DNA from: Merluccius polli
Taxonomy: Eukaryota; Chordata; Actinopteri; Gadiformes; Merlucciidae
Assembly (NCBI GenBank): GCA_030340625.1
Contig: JAOPHQ010005420.1
Span: forward strand, 1-64,000
Direction: 5' to 3'
DNA length: 64,000 bases
Below, piece after piece: positions 32,979 through 43,861 of this stretch. Below the pieces are notes generated by a model. That model ran no database searches and was not told the DNA's origin. It saw only the letters and a program-made list of their open reading frames with translations. The translations under genes and the position numbers were made by a program. Position 1 is the first letter of the stretch; the number at the start of each line of letters is the position of its first letter.

Positions 32979-33140
32979 CAGGGTCCAAAATTAACTTTTC
33001 AAATGTTGTCCTTTTACCTGCCTGAGGTAGGTAAAAGTGGCCAAGCAATTGTTTTAATATGTAACCCTGCATTTGATTTACCTACCAATGGTCTACTCTA
33101 TCTGCCATTGGCTGGTGGCAGGTGTTAATTTGGGACCATG
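32979..33140. mobile_element. hAT-type MITE, 162 bp
   Basis: Inverted ends CAGGGTCCAAAATTAAC and GTTAATTTGGGACCATG, with exact 8-bp target duplication TCGGCAAG at 32971-32978 and 33141-33148. Located in fhip2a intron 2, 50 nt before exon 3. Confidence 0.9.
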
Positions 33141-33287
33141 TCGGCAAGTAAATCAACTGAACACAAACACGACTAGCAGAGACGTGAGCGGAAAATGAAC
33201 GGCCTAGTATATTGGGCCCAATCACATGACCGGCCATTACTCTATGTGAAGCGTTGAAGAAGACCACGTTCATAACAGCATCCTCAC

Positions 33288-33366
33288 CAGAGGTCTCTAT
33301 GTAGTAATGTGTGATGGCCTTCCAGTGGTAGACAAAGTCCTCCTGCAAAGGCAGGGAAGGCGCGAG
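33288..33366 (-). CDS. fhip2a: fhip2a exon 2
   Basis: Acceptor ttccag|CTC, donor TCTG|gtgagg, 79 nt, phase 0 to 1. Product LAPSLPLQEDFVYHWKAITH then YYIETS, identical in style to the family N terminus. Confidence 0.95.
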
Positions 33367-34283
33367 CTGGAAAAGAGAGACGGCAAGCAAAGTTATCTAT
33401 GAAAGTCATATTGGCGACACGTATCATCACAGCAAAAGGAATGACAACATACAAATCTACACTGAATTAATGTTACTTTGGGCGGGGAAGACCCTCTCTC
33501 AGTAAACGGTCTATTAAGATTAGGATGGCATAACACAGACTAACAATAATGAGGCGTAGGGGTTGTTTTGATACCCCTATGGCATCCACATGGACTCTCC
33601 CTGGGGGTACTCGCATCTAGCTTGCTTTCACTATTTCTAAACACATCTAGCACCACCACCCTGTTGCGGCTAGGCCTCGGTGTTAGGAGAACCTCGCCTT
33701 CTAGGGGTTCATCAGTCCACTGTCAGTGAATAACACCGTGGCGATGAACACATTTTTAAAATCAGGTTATTCCAGTGTCCCACATTGCTGACAATCCTGT
33801 ACACCATCCACGCCAATGAGAGACTAGTCTATTTCATAGTTTATATTGCAGTGAACGCTTAAGAAACTAAAAGCGTTGTTGTGGCGGTGGTGGTGGTTGC
33901 TGTTGCTCAACGCTGACCACGATTGCCCAACCAGCACCAAGGCAACGAAAACAACTTTAGCTAGGGGGCTTTAGCCGCTGTCGTAGCAGCAAAACGACAC
34001 GTTATGGCGTAAATAAAAACGGCAAGTGCGGCTGGCAATACATAAAACGCAGTGACATAAACACCACGGTGTGTTGACCCACTTCCCCCCAGGGAGGACA
34101 CACAAGGAGACACGTATTTACTACCAGCTAGCGTTAGCTTACGCTAATTAGCCGAGTGGCTAAGCAACATTAGCAGTGTTACGCTGACGGTTTATAAAGC
34201 GAATGGCTTCTACTGGCGGTAAGGGGGTCAGTCCACCACAACACATAAAGACATAAAGACACAGAGACATCGGTATCACCCAC

Positions 34284-34328
34284 CGCCTCCACCGCATGCT
34301 GGAGGATGGACGTGAACTTGGAGAACAT
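34284..34328 (-). CDS. fhip2a: fhip2a exon 1 (start codon)
   Basis: 15 codons, MFSKFTSILQHAVEA, donor GCG|gtgggt, phase 0. The start is chosen because the family begins MFSKF. The frame stays open upstream to another ATG at 34431-34433 (35 more codons), which I treat as 5'UTR. Confidence 0.93.
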
Positions 34329-34554
34329 CTTGTTCTTGGACTGGACCAGTTTCTCCCGAGAAGACCTAGAGAAATCCTCTATCCTCTGCTTCCTGTTGCT
34401 GCCGCCGCGATCCAGATTGGTGGTTTCATACAATGACCCTTAACAGAAAAACAAGCACAACCACAACCGCCATAAAACAATGACACGTAACGGGTGGGTG
34501 GGTGGGGGTTCTTTCTTTGTTTCTTTCTTTCTTTGTTTCTTTCTTTCCTTTCTT

Positions 34555-34760
34555 CTCAGCGGCGACGCGAGGCCCCGCACTGTAAACAAGAGCAGCGGCT
34601 GTGCTGCTGCTAACGTGACGCCCGGACACGGTGGCACTTCCACGGCCAAACTCCGCGGCGCCGCCCGCCGCGGCCGCCAGGGGGCGCCGGCGTACAAAGG
34701 ATTTACCGAGAGGTCACGTCTCACCACCCTGAGAGATGGCGGTTGGAAGAGGAGATGATG
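34555..34760. promoter_or_regulatory. CpG-rich promoter region of fhip2a, possibly bidirectional
   Basis: This is the most CpG-dense short stretch of the window. It lies 230-430 bp upstream of the fhip2a ATG. It holds a CTCF-like site (34672-34687) and a YY1-like ATGGCGG (34736-34742). A transcription start here would give a normal-length 5'UTR for fhip2a. A flanking TTTC-rich simple repeat occupies 34509-34555. Confidence 0.6.
34672..34687 (+). promoter_or_regulatory. CTCF-like motif
   Basis: GGCCGCCAGGGGGCGC differs by one base from the vertebrate CTCF core GGCCACCAGGGGGCGC. It sits between the divergent fhip2a and ablim1 genes. Confidence 0.6.
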
Positions 34761-34916
34761 GATGATTTTAAAACATCTCTCTCCATCTTTGTCCTGGTGA
34801 GCAACACCAGCAGTAGCTCTTAGGTATGTGCTTCACACTCAAAAATTGTTGCTGTGTAACTCAATGAGGAATAGGCTAGGAATAGGATACGCATTACTTA
34901 CATTGCGTGCGATCCA

Positions 34917-34917
<1 letters not shown>

Positions 34918-34979
<62 letters not shown>

Positions 34980-34987
34980 CATTATTG

Positions 34988-35030
<43 letters not shown>
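34918..35030. repeat. (ATT)n microsatellite
   Basis: About 37 ATT units with two small interruptions near 34980. Confidence 0.97.
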
Positions 35031-37998
35031 AAAATTGTATTATCATTATTTTCATTAGCATTGTTATATATATTTTTTTCTGGGTGTAAATATTCCTACT
35101 ACATGTTTATCACTGATCTACACCCTATGCTGGTGTAAATACGTGTAGTAGCAAAAAGTGGCAAAAACCAACCAAAAAAACCCAAATATATCCATTGCTT
35201 AATTATCCGATTAATTCATTGTTTTTCTTTTTTTTCTCTCTGAAACTTGCCCCCCCCCCCCCCACACACACACAGAACTGTGCTGGTTCTGGTCCAGTAA
35301 CCTCGTGTTCAGCCCAGTCATCAGTCACCGCTGCTGTTACCACGGTGCACGTTCACACACAGACATATTAAACTTAGGGACATAACCCTGGATGCTGGAC
35401 ACGCCCTGCCGCTATAAAAGTGCCGTCCTTAACCCGTATGCAGTATGTCTCCCAGACTACCAGCCCTGCTCCGACTGCCTCCCCTATAATCCCATGAATG
35501 AAAGACAACCCCCCCACACACACATATACGTCCAGGTTACGTCCGCGTCCGACCACCGGCGGTATTTCCCCCGCAGGAGACATAAAGACAGGCGGCTACC
35601 TACCGGGCATGTCTGCTAGAGGTGAGTGTGTTTTGTCGCAGATCAACGCTTCATCTCGGTACACGGAGAGAGACGAGCTGTCTCTCTGGGATGGTGAGAG
35701 AGAGATGGATGGTTGGAGAGAGAGGATGGTGGGAGAGAGGATGAGAGAGAGGGATGGTGAGAGAGAGGATGGGAGAGAGGGATGATGGGAGAGAGGATGG
35801 GAGAGAGGGTGGGTGGGCTATTTGCGTCGTCTTGTGGGAGTTATCGGGCAGCGGTGATGCCACTGTTATCCTAACTAGGTTAGGCTGCTCCACAGTGTCT
35901 ACTCCACGTGTCTACTTTGCAGGGGAGGCTGTGAAGTAGACACGTGGATATTTAAGATGTGTAGTCACTTTGTCGAAGGGTTTTGCAAATGTGCGTGATG
36001 AGGTAAAACTGTGGCACAGTCCTCGTTCAGTACTTTCTTTTATAAGTAGGCTGGAAGTGATTCGTGTTCCTGCTTGAGTTTCTTCACTTGACTCATCTTC
36101 ATCACCTTCATGCTGGTGATGGGGAGCCAGGTGGGTTTGGTGCTGGATAATGTGTATTTGCTTTCTTTAAAAGTTGAGATGATAAATAAGATTTCTTATT
36201 ATTAATATACAACATTTCCCTTCTCTTTTTTATTGTCAGGTCTTTTTGTAATATATATACCATTCTTACCTTGGCCGCAGTGTGATCCACTATTTTGCAA
36301 TGATCGTGTTATTGGGAAACACATGATTTATTTTATAGGCCATCTAACCTAGCCTGAGCGCGGCTCTCCATTTTTAGCTCTTGAAATGGATGAGTGTTGC
36401 AGAGTGCCTTTGAACTGCCCATTACTGGCCCTGCTGCTCTCCTTCTTTGGCTACTGGGAGAGCGATCAATGCTGCTCCAGCAGCCTCTGACAGCCCCCCC
36501 CCATGGGTTCATCGTTGCTGATAAGCCCAGGCTTAAGCCCTCCGGCTGAGAGTCAGTCATAATTCATCAGAAGTGAATCACTGTTTATTTGTTCAAAGTT
36601 TTTCTTCTTCTGTCAGTTGACTTTTTACATGCCCTGATTGAATTAAGCAAAACCTTATTTCTATAGTTTTTTATTACAATGACGGTGACCCACATTAAGA
36701 GGGTTTAGGGATCTTCTCTAAACCCTGAACCCTCAAGTGGGCAAAACTACCAGAGAATCCAACTTTTTGGATGAGTAGAGATGGGCCAGGTGTGTTGATG
36801 GCATTAACAATTGAGAGAGTGAACAAGATTTCCCCAATTGGCCTTGAACCAATACACTTTTTGATGAATATATTTTGAGCATTGTAACTCCCTGTGCTGA
36901 TCTAGGAGTATTTGATTTGATTTGATTAACACATAAAAGTCTTTCCCAGAAGAGATGTGCTTGCGAAAGCCAGCTTGAAATGGCTCCAGGAAAAGCAGTT
37001 TGCTGCGTCCGACACCACCAAGTGGAACAGTTTACTGACTGGAAAATTTCTCCCCTTAATAGAAACACGCATGGTAGTAAAAAAAAAAAGAAAGAAAGGA
37101 CGAATAGCTTGATTGATTGATACGTCCCTCCGCTCTACCAGTATCCATTCGTCATCCGTGACCCCGCCGTCACCCTCCTCTCTGGACAACCCAGTACTCT
37201 CAACCTTGGAGACCCCCCCCACCCCCGCACCACCCAGCCACTCTACCATCTCAGTGTTACCATGGTCCTCCAGTGCTCACCTTACTAGGGGTCTTCTTCC
37301 ATTAGCAACCTCCTCCTTAAAAGACCCTTAAAGCCACACTATATACTAGTGACTTGCTTCTCTGTTTTAGTGTTCCTCTGAACTTTGAATTCAGGTTTTT
37401 GGTCACATGGTGGATTTGTTGGTTGTCTTTAAACCGTTGCTCCATGTACATTTGACTTATTGTCCTTTGGCCATGCAGGGCCTGCTTCATTGTCTGATCA
37501 CAAACAGCCCTCTTGAAACCGTCTCCCAGTCTGTTTATTTTAATTCAGGAATTCCCAGTTCATTTCAGGTTGCAGGCACACAAAGTCCTCAACTGCTGAA
37601 AAACTGCTCCTGGCTCTTATAACTTGTGGTCCAATCTCCTGTACTGGCCTCCTATATTTTGTGGTTGCTTATTCCCTCGCCAATGTTTGGATGATGTTAT
37701 GTTTGGATGATGTTATGTTTGGCACTTCATATGTGGGGTGAATTGCTTGTTTATTTCATTTCTGTTTAATCCGTAGAACTATGCTCCACTCCTTGAAATG
37801 GTGGAAATTTGAAGAATATTTCACATTTCTGACACTGGACCGCTTGTGCGCTGGTCCTGTGGTCTGTGATGACCTCTATTTGTTATAGGTTGAGTATTTG
37901 AACAGAAACTCAGTGTGAGTGTACCTGTTAGCGTGAGACTGACTATACATGCCTCTACGGACATCCATCCCTGAGTTGTACATGACTATATAGTGGTG

Positions 37999-38920
37999 GC
38001 AGTTGCTCCCTACCACACGCCACCTTAGGGGCTTTTGCTGGGGCCCTCCGATACAGGACACAGGTAGATCTTGGTTGAGAATGCATTTATTGGAGATGGC
38101 AAGATGGTATTTGCCGAGCAGATGGTCCATGCTGCCATGACAGTGTCTCTCTCCTGAGTGTGTGTGGTGATAGCTGGTTTATCCTGGGTGCCATGATTGC
38201 TCTGCACCACAGGTGTATCCCCAAGCATAGGATTTAGTGTACTCAAGCTTTAACATATTTTAGAAGTAGCTGCTGCCTTAAGCTCTTCTTGAAAACAGAC
38301 ACAGATAATGACATTACCCCTGGACCACTGCAAACCACACTAGAGCTCGTACATTTATGTTTACGTTTTTCTTTACCCTTCATAAGATGCTCTTACCTAG
38401 TCCTATGTGTATGTGAAGGAGAGTAGATTGGAATAAGGTCACAGAGTCTGTCATTGAGCATATACACAACATTATACAAGCATTGTGAAAGATATTACAT
38501 TCGGTAAGCTTCAGAAAGCCGTAGGCATGGAAAAGAGGGTCAGTGGGAGCATTTAACTTCGACCATGATATGGCACGTATAACTGTAGTTAACCCCCCCC
38601 TCCCCTCCATCCCGGAGACCGGAGGACTGGGGCTGCTGCCATGGCTGGCGGAGGTGTCTTTGTTTTTTCTGTCCCCGCAGCTGGTGACTCCAGAGCGGGT
38701 TTGGGCAGCCCTTCCACGTCCCTTTGTGGTCAGAGAGGCCCCAAATTGGGCGCCAGTGTCGCAGTTGCTCCCGCCACACGCCACCGTAGTGGCTTTCGCA
38801 GGACACGGGTCGACGTGCCGAGCAGATGGCCCATGCTGCCATGACAGTGGCTCTCTCCTGAGTGTGTGTGGTGATAGCTGGTTTATCCTGGGTGCCATGG
38901 TTGCTCTGCACCACAGGTGT
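37999..38920. repeat. pair of direct-repeat copies of an unclassified dispersed element
   Basis: 37999-38216 and 38761-38920 share AGTTGCTCCC, CCACACGCCACC, GCCGAGCAGATGG and, almost exactly, about 100 nt through GTGATAGCTGGTTTATCCTG to CACCACAGGTGT. The first copy has about 50 nt more in the middle. It may be LTR or non-autonomous retroelement debris; no protein supports this. Confidence 0.7.
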
Positions 38921-38990
38921 GCAGCCCCACCCAGCCCAGAGTCTAATCAGTGTGACTCAGGCCAGGTGAGGCTGTAGACCAGCTAGCAAC

Positions 38991-39021
<31 letters not shown>

Positions 39022-39029
39022 CACAATAG

Positions 39030-39175
39030 TCATTTAGCACGTTTATCCAAAGTGACATACACTGAATTCAGATACATGTCATTGAGCTTGCTCAAGGATG
39101 CCTACAGATAAGCTGGGTGGACATTGGGGATCGAACCCAGTACCTTTGGCTGGGCGTTGACTGCCCTAATGTTAT
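39030..39175. repeat. SINE-like interspersed repeat
   Basis: TTTATCCAAAGTGACATACA start and GGGGATCGAACCCAGTACC end, a layout typical of widespread fish short repeats. Family not named. Confidence 0.55.
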
Positions 39176-39692
39176 ATTGTGCTTTACAGGTCTAACCTGC
39201 AGTGACACTAATCCGTAAAGGAGAATGTTTGGGAAGGGGGGGGGGGTATAAGTTGAATGGAGTAGAAGTACGAATCCCCTTTCCAGTCCTCTGAAAGCAT
39301 CTTCATTAGCATATGTTAATATCAAGTGACCAATGAGGTGTCCTGCCGCCGATGCTCCTGTGTGCTAGTGACCAATAATATGATGCCATCTTCTCCTCCT
39401 CTGACCACCAGAGGACAGCCCACGCTCTGTAGCACCATCTGCTGGCTCAGCACTTCTTCCCGGCTGTGTGTGTGTGTGTATCTATTTATGAGTGCATTTG
39501 TATGTGCACGCGCAGATGCTTCGATTTCTCTTGCTTTTTTTATGGGTGCGTGGGTGCGTGGGTGCGTGCGCGTGTGCGTGTGTTCGGGCAAAAGCCTGAA
39601 TAATGGATGAGGAGGGGAGGTAGTGCAAGTGCTACCGGATGGGCCAGTGTGTGTGTGTGTGTCTGTGTGTCTGTGAGTGAGTGTGTGTAGAG

Positions 39693-39783
39693 ATGGAGGA
39701 GAGGAACGCAGTGAGCCAGCAGCCCGGCTACTCGGGGCTCTGCAACTACGCCCAACATATCACCTCTTGCTTCGGACTGGATG
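39693..39783 (+). CDS. ablim1: ablim1 alternative first exon A
   Basis: ATG in GAGATGGAGG context, then 30 codons MEERNAVSQQPGYSGLCNYA then QHITSCFGLD, donor GATG|gtaaga in phase 1, which fits exon 2 (needs phase 1). Base composition is coding-like and unlike the GT-rich surroundings. I do not recognise this N terminus from memory. Confidence 0.6.
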
Positions 39784-42116
39784 GTAAGAGAAAGCGACAC
39801 GGAAATAAATAAACTGTGCTTTTGTATGTGCTTGTGTGATGCAGATTTTGGTCTTGTGGGATAATGGGCTATCTCCTGGCGCTGTGTGTGCGTGTGTGTG
39901 TGTTTGTGCGTGCGTGTGTGTGTGTGTGCATCAGCGAGCGCTGTTGGGCTACACGCATGTTGTGCTGGAGTGTGTGCTCAGCACTATCACTCCTCATAAA
40001 AGTGTGCGATAAAGGGAGGACGGCGGGGGGGGGGGGGACTGTGCCCTGCCGCTGCAGTACAGCGATGTCCTCTCACCTTCTAAAGTGAGCATGTGAGGGC
40101 GTGCTTGTGGGCTTATGGATGTCATTAGACTCAGACAGCATCTCCTATCACCCCTTCATCATATATTTTGACGTCCTGGTACTAGAAACGTTTATTTTGT
40201 GATTTTCACTGATGTATGGGGGAATGTGAAGCATTGTTGTGTGAAGGTGCAACTAAATTAGATTACAGCAGACAGAATGGAGGATATATGACGGTAGTAG
40301 TAGTAGTCGTAGTATAGTAGTATATGCTCAGTTTCTACTTCTCCATGTCGGTGCAGCTACTGTGTATAAGATCATGATGTTTTACAAAAAACTGACCAAG
40401 CCCTACAGCTCCCCTCTAAAATGGATTATTCTTGCTTTGTCATTGCTCTGCTGGTGATCTTATCTCCCTCTGGTTTGCGTGTCTTTGTTCTTAGTGAGTC
40501 CCTGTGCAGTGGCTGTCTGTGTAGTGGCTGCATAGCATGTGTTGATTTTCAGGTCAGTTGTACATTTGTAAATTATTTATTGCCATTAAGAAAAAAAAAA
40601 AAAAAGGTTTCATCTGGTTTAGTTATCATATTTAAATATCCTATTAGAAATTAAATAGAAATGTCTTGCCAAAATCAAATTAGAGACAAAAAGATCCCTG
40701 GGTTAATTGGGCGGCGAGTAGATTATTTTCGTTCAGGCACATACTTTAGACTCAGTGCAACATAATATTACATAGTGCACATTTAAATGTAACCTCATTT
40801 GGTCTCATATTGTGATTGATATCTTAAAAATATTATTATGATTTCCCAATAATTAGTGATAATACATCTTCACACATTGCTCAGCCCTCCAATAAGCTCC
40901 CATTTTCAGGCAAGGTTAAGATATTTTTACTCCTCTGATTAAAATCCAAACAGAGGTGAACCAACTACAGAAAAAATGGTTGTTGATATTGGATTTAAGC
41001 CTTTTTGACAATCTTTTCCAACATTTGATGGACTCAAGATTACAAACCCAGAACATGCCTCCTTACAGAGTTATCATCCCCCTAATCCGCTTGTGTTGCC
41101 CACTGGAAAATGAGTACGTCACAACCAATGTTTTTTTCCGATACTGAAGCCAACGATTTCAGTATCGGTTGTCTAATGGTTGTCTACATTCCTGCTGATA
41201 GATGGGGTGGTTTTGCTTGCAGAATAACCTTTCTGGCTCTTACCTTGCACAACACAGATACCTTAGAAGTACTCTTTAAATACATAAGTATGTGTTTTCC
41301 CACCTCACTTGTATAATGGATGCTGAACCCAAATACTTAACATCTTCCTTGAGGTAATGAAATATAGTGTATTAGCTTAAATCACCGATTTACTTTTTTT
41401 TAATGTGACAGTGATGTGGGATAATCACAATATGGAAACAAAATTGGGAAACACAAATAGTGTGAATCTTAAGCGCTGTTTTCTGTGTTGTTGATTTTTT
41501 TTTTTTGCACCATTGCAGTGCTTTCAATCAGTGCTTCCAATCAGGTAAGGGAGGGGAAAAAACCCACCCTGGCATGCCAAGCGAACAGCCATCCACCTAA
41601 CCCCACCCAGCAGATAATCATGGGCTCAACGTCAGACCTAAATCTGCTTAAGGCAGGAGGCTGTACTGTGCTGAAGACATTCTGAGGGGAAAGCTCCTTT
41701 CCCGCCCGACTGTCCCTCCCTGTCACAGCTTCCCTCCCTGCGGCCCGTGGGACGTCTCACGGCTGCTATATCGGTACTCTCTCCCTCGCCGCGGGCCCAG
41801 CGTCTGCCCCCGGCCTCCGGGAGAAGCTTGCTACAGGAGTAGGGACTACATAAAGGAAGTTCATCCATTTTGAAGCCGACCTGATGATTCGGTTTCAGTT
41901 AAACCAGCTTCATTTTTTGGTTTACCATTCACTCGTTGGATTTTAGGTTTGTTTCAGGTTTTTTTTTTTACTTGTGGAGGACTTGAACGTCACTTCCGGT
42001 GGCCAGCTTCCATCTTGGCTAAGCGAATACGTCGTCGGGATTTAGCGACCGGGGGGCTAACCTGGGGGTCCGTGGCCGAAGTCTACCTGCTCTGCTTCGC
42101 CCTTCTCTGCGGCACC

Positions 42117-42351
42117 ATGCCCACCCTGCCCACGCTCAACAGCCTGGGCAAGCTGTGTAGCTCCAGCCGCAGCCACGACGTGGACCGCGTGCGCGTCAAG
42201 CGCAAGAGCTCCGTCAAGCGCATGTCCATCATCGAGGATGGCCATGTCGCCGAGGTGCTGTACCTCATCCCCAAGCAGTACATGGAGCAGATCCCCTACC
42301 TCAACCCCAATGACTATTACCTGAGCGATAGGCTGAACGAGGTGGCTTCAG
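42117..42351 (+). CDS. ablim1: ablim1 alternative first exon B (long-isoform type)
   Basis: ATG in CACCATGC context, then 78 codons and a phase-1 donor TCAG|gtagcg. The product starts MPTLPTLNSLGKLCSS, like mammalian long ABLIM1 (MPAFLGLKCLGKLCSS), and continues with a basic part (VRVKRKSSVKRMSIIEDGH) and VLYLIPKQYMEQIPYLNPND. The frame stays open upstream of the ATG, but family comparison supports this start. A (CT)n tract follows the donor. Confidence 0.88.
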
Positions 42352-42354
42352 GTA

Positions 42355-42398
<44 letters not shown>

Positions 42399-42469
42399 CA
42401 GTATATCACCCTGTCTGTCTCTCTGTGTCTCACTTGTCTCATCTATCTATCTGGTAATATTGGTGACTG

Positions 42470-42725
42470 GGCGGCAGTGGCTCAGGAGGTGGAGCAGGTT
42501 GCCTAGTAATCGGAAGGTTGCTGGTTCGATCCCCGGTTACTCCTAGCTAAGTGTCAAGGTATCCCTGAGCAAGACAACTAACTAACTAACTAACTGCTCC
42601 CGGCGAGCTGCATGGCTGACCCCCTGTTGGAGTATGAATGTGTGTATGAATGGGTGAACATATGAAGAAATTGCAAAGATCCATTAAGTATAAACTGACC
42701 ACTCTAATGGCCACTTATTATTGAA
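42470..42725 (+). repeat. tRNA-derived SINE
   Basis: GGCGGCAGTGGCTCAGGAGG (A box region), GGTTCGATCCC (B box), then CCCTGAGCAAGACAAC, TGCTCCCGGCGAGCTGCATG and GAATGTGTGTATGAATGGGT, the standard order of a widespread fish SINE. An internal (AACT)n expansion is present. It lies about 120 nt after ablim1 exon B. It is not a functional tRNA gene. Confidence 0.88.
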
Positions 42726-42912
42726 TTACTTCACTGTTGAAGTATGTGATAACTCGATTATGGGTTGTATGCTATATTGCTATTAGGCTGATGGTGAGTG
42801 GATGTAGTGTTGCATAAGTGACCAAGAGTTAATTAATTGCACCTCTTTTGGGTTGTCCCATCTGGCACGTGTGCGTGTGTAAAAAATATTTATTATGCAC
42901 AGCGTCCGTTAT

Positions 42913-42952
<40 letters not shown>

Positions 42953-43669
42953 CACAGAGCAACAACAGAAGAAATAAAACGATTGCTGGGGAATGTCGCA
43001 CACTCTGGAAATGAATCCCTATCCTCCAAAGTGATGTGATGGGAACTTTGTTCAGGGGAGCGGCCGTGTTTTGCCAAAGCGATGGTACATGAAGTTCTGA
43101 CATGGTGGCTTACAACAAGATTACCGAGCGGTTGTGGGAATGAAATTATATTTCTGGACCCTCTGTGTCCGTGTCTAGACATGGCAATAGAGTCACCATC
43201 GGAGACCAAAAATGTCAATCCACTGGCTGTTATCGGTTGGTTAGAGATGGTTCAAGCTAAAGATGAGAGATCAGGTGAACTATGTATCTGTCAGGTCTTC
43301 AAGATATTGTCTTTCCCCAGTGAACGTTTACCTCTCTGTCCATTGTTAAAACCACTCTATTGCACTCTTTTAACCACTCTAGCACCATTTTAACAAGAAC
43401 CAGTCAGCAAATGTGAGCATTATTCACAAGTAAGCTAATGTCAAGTTTATTTGGTTTTGTGAATGACATCCTAAAGATATTGGATGAACTGCCCAAATGC
43501 ACACAAATGAGATAATTTGGCAAGTTATTGAATTGCATTATTTATATGTAAGACTAAATGGGGTTAAGAAATAATGTGTCAAACACTGATTTTGAATTAG
43601 AGAACTGAAGCCTCGAAGCCACACACAAACACACACCCACACACACACCTGTGATCTTTATGTGTGTTA

Positions 43670-43740
<71 letters not shown>

Positions 43741-43815
43741 CGTGTGTGTGTTTGCTTGCCCCTAGGTATCCTAGTACAGCCTATCCTCTAATGCCATTTT
43801 AATCCTACCGACAGT

Positions 43816-43861
<46 letters not shown>

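Larger units (their letters stand above)
24463..34328 (-). other. fhip2a: fhip2a gene (fam160b1), complete coding region, 17 exons
   Basis: FHIP2A is the FHF-complex subunit that, with FTS and a Hook protein, couples cargo to dynein-dynactin; the FHIP2A form has been linked to Rab1-positive ER-to-Golgi carriers. The 17 exons join in frame to 742 codons plus stop (human about 765 aa). The order of conserved blocks matches FAM160B1 throughout: MFSKFTSILQHAVEA at the N terminus, VQKLIRLCGEVLAAPTENEE, GRIVVKACEGLMLLVSLPEP, EGHFLKMLFDRMGRILDQPY, and FCKELAAIAFVKFHA near the stop. The N-terminal MFSKF and block choice favour FHIP2A over FHIP2B. The region between exons 5 and 7 is the variable linker. 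It is convergent with srf and divergent from ablim1. Confidence 0.97.
35031..39692. other. fhip2a-ablim1 intergenic region or ablim1 5' region
   Basis: No clear exon. It holds a TATAAAAG at 35413-35420 with a possible short first exon (35609-35621), GA-rich simple sequence at 35690-35815, AT-rich unique DNA, a duplicated block (37999-38216 and 38761-38920), (CA)n at 38991-39019, a SINE-like repeat at 39030-39175 and short GT tracts. Confidence 0.5.

Noticed and set aside
42470..42560. A tRNA gene, suggested by A-box and B-box motifs
   Set aside because: No cloverleaf or anticodon arm fits, and the tail matches a fish SINE.
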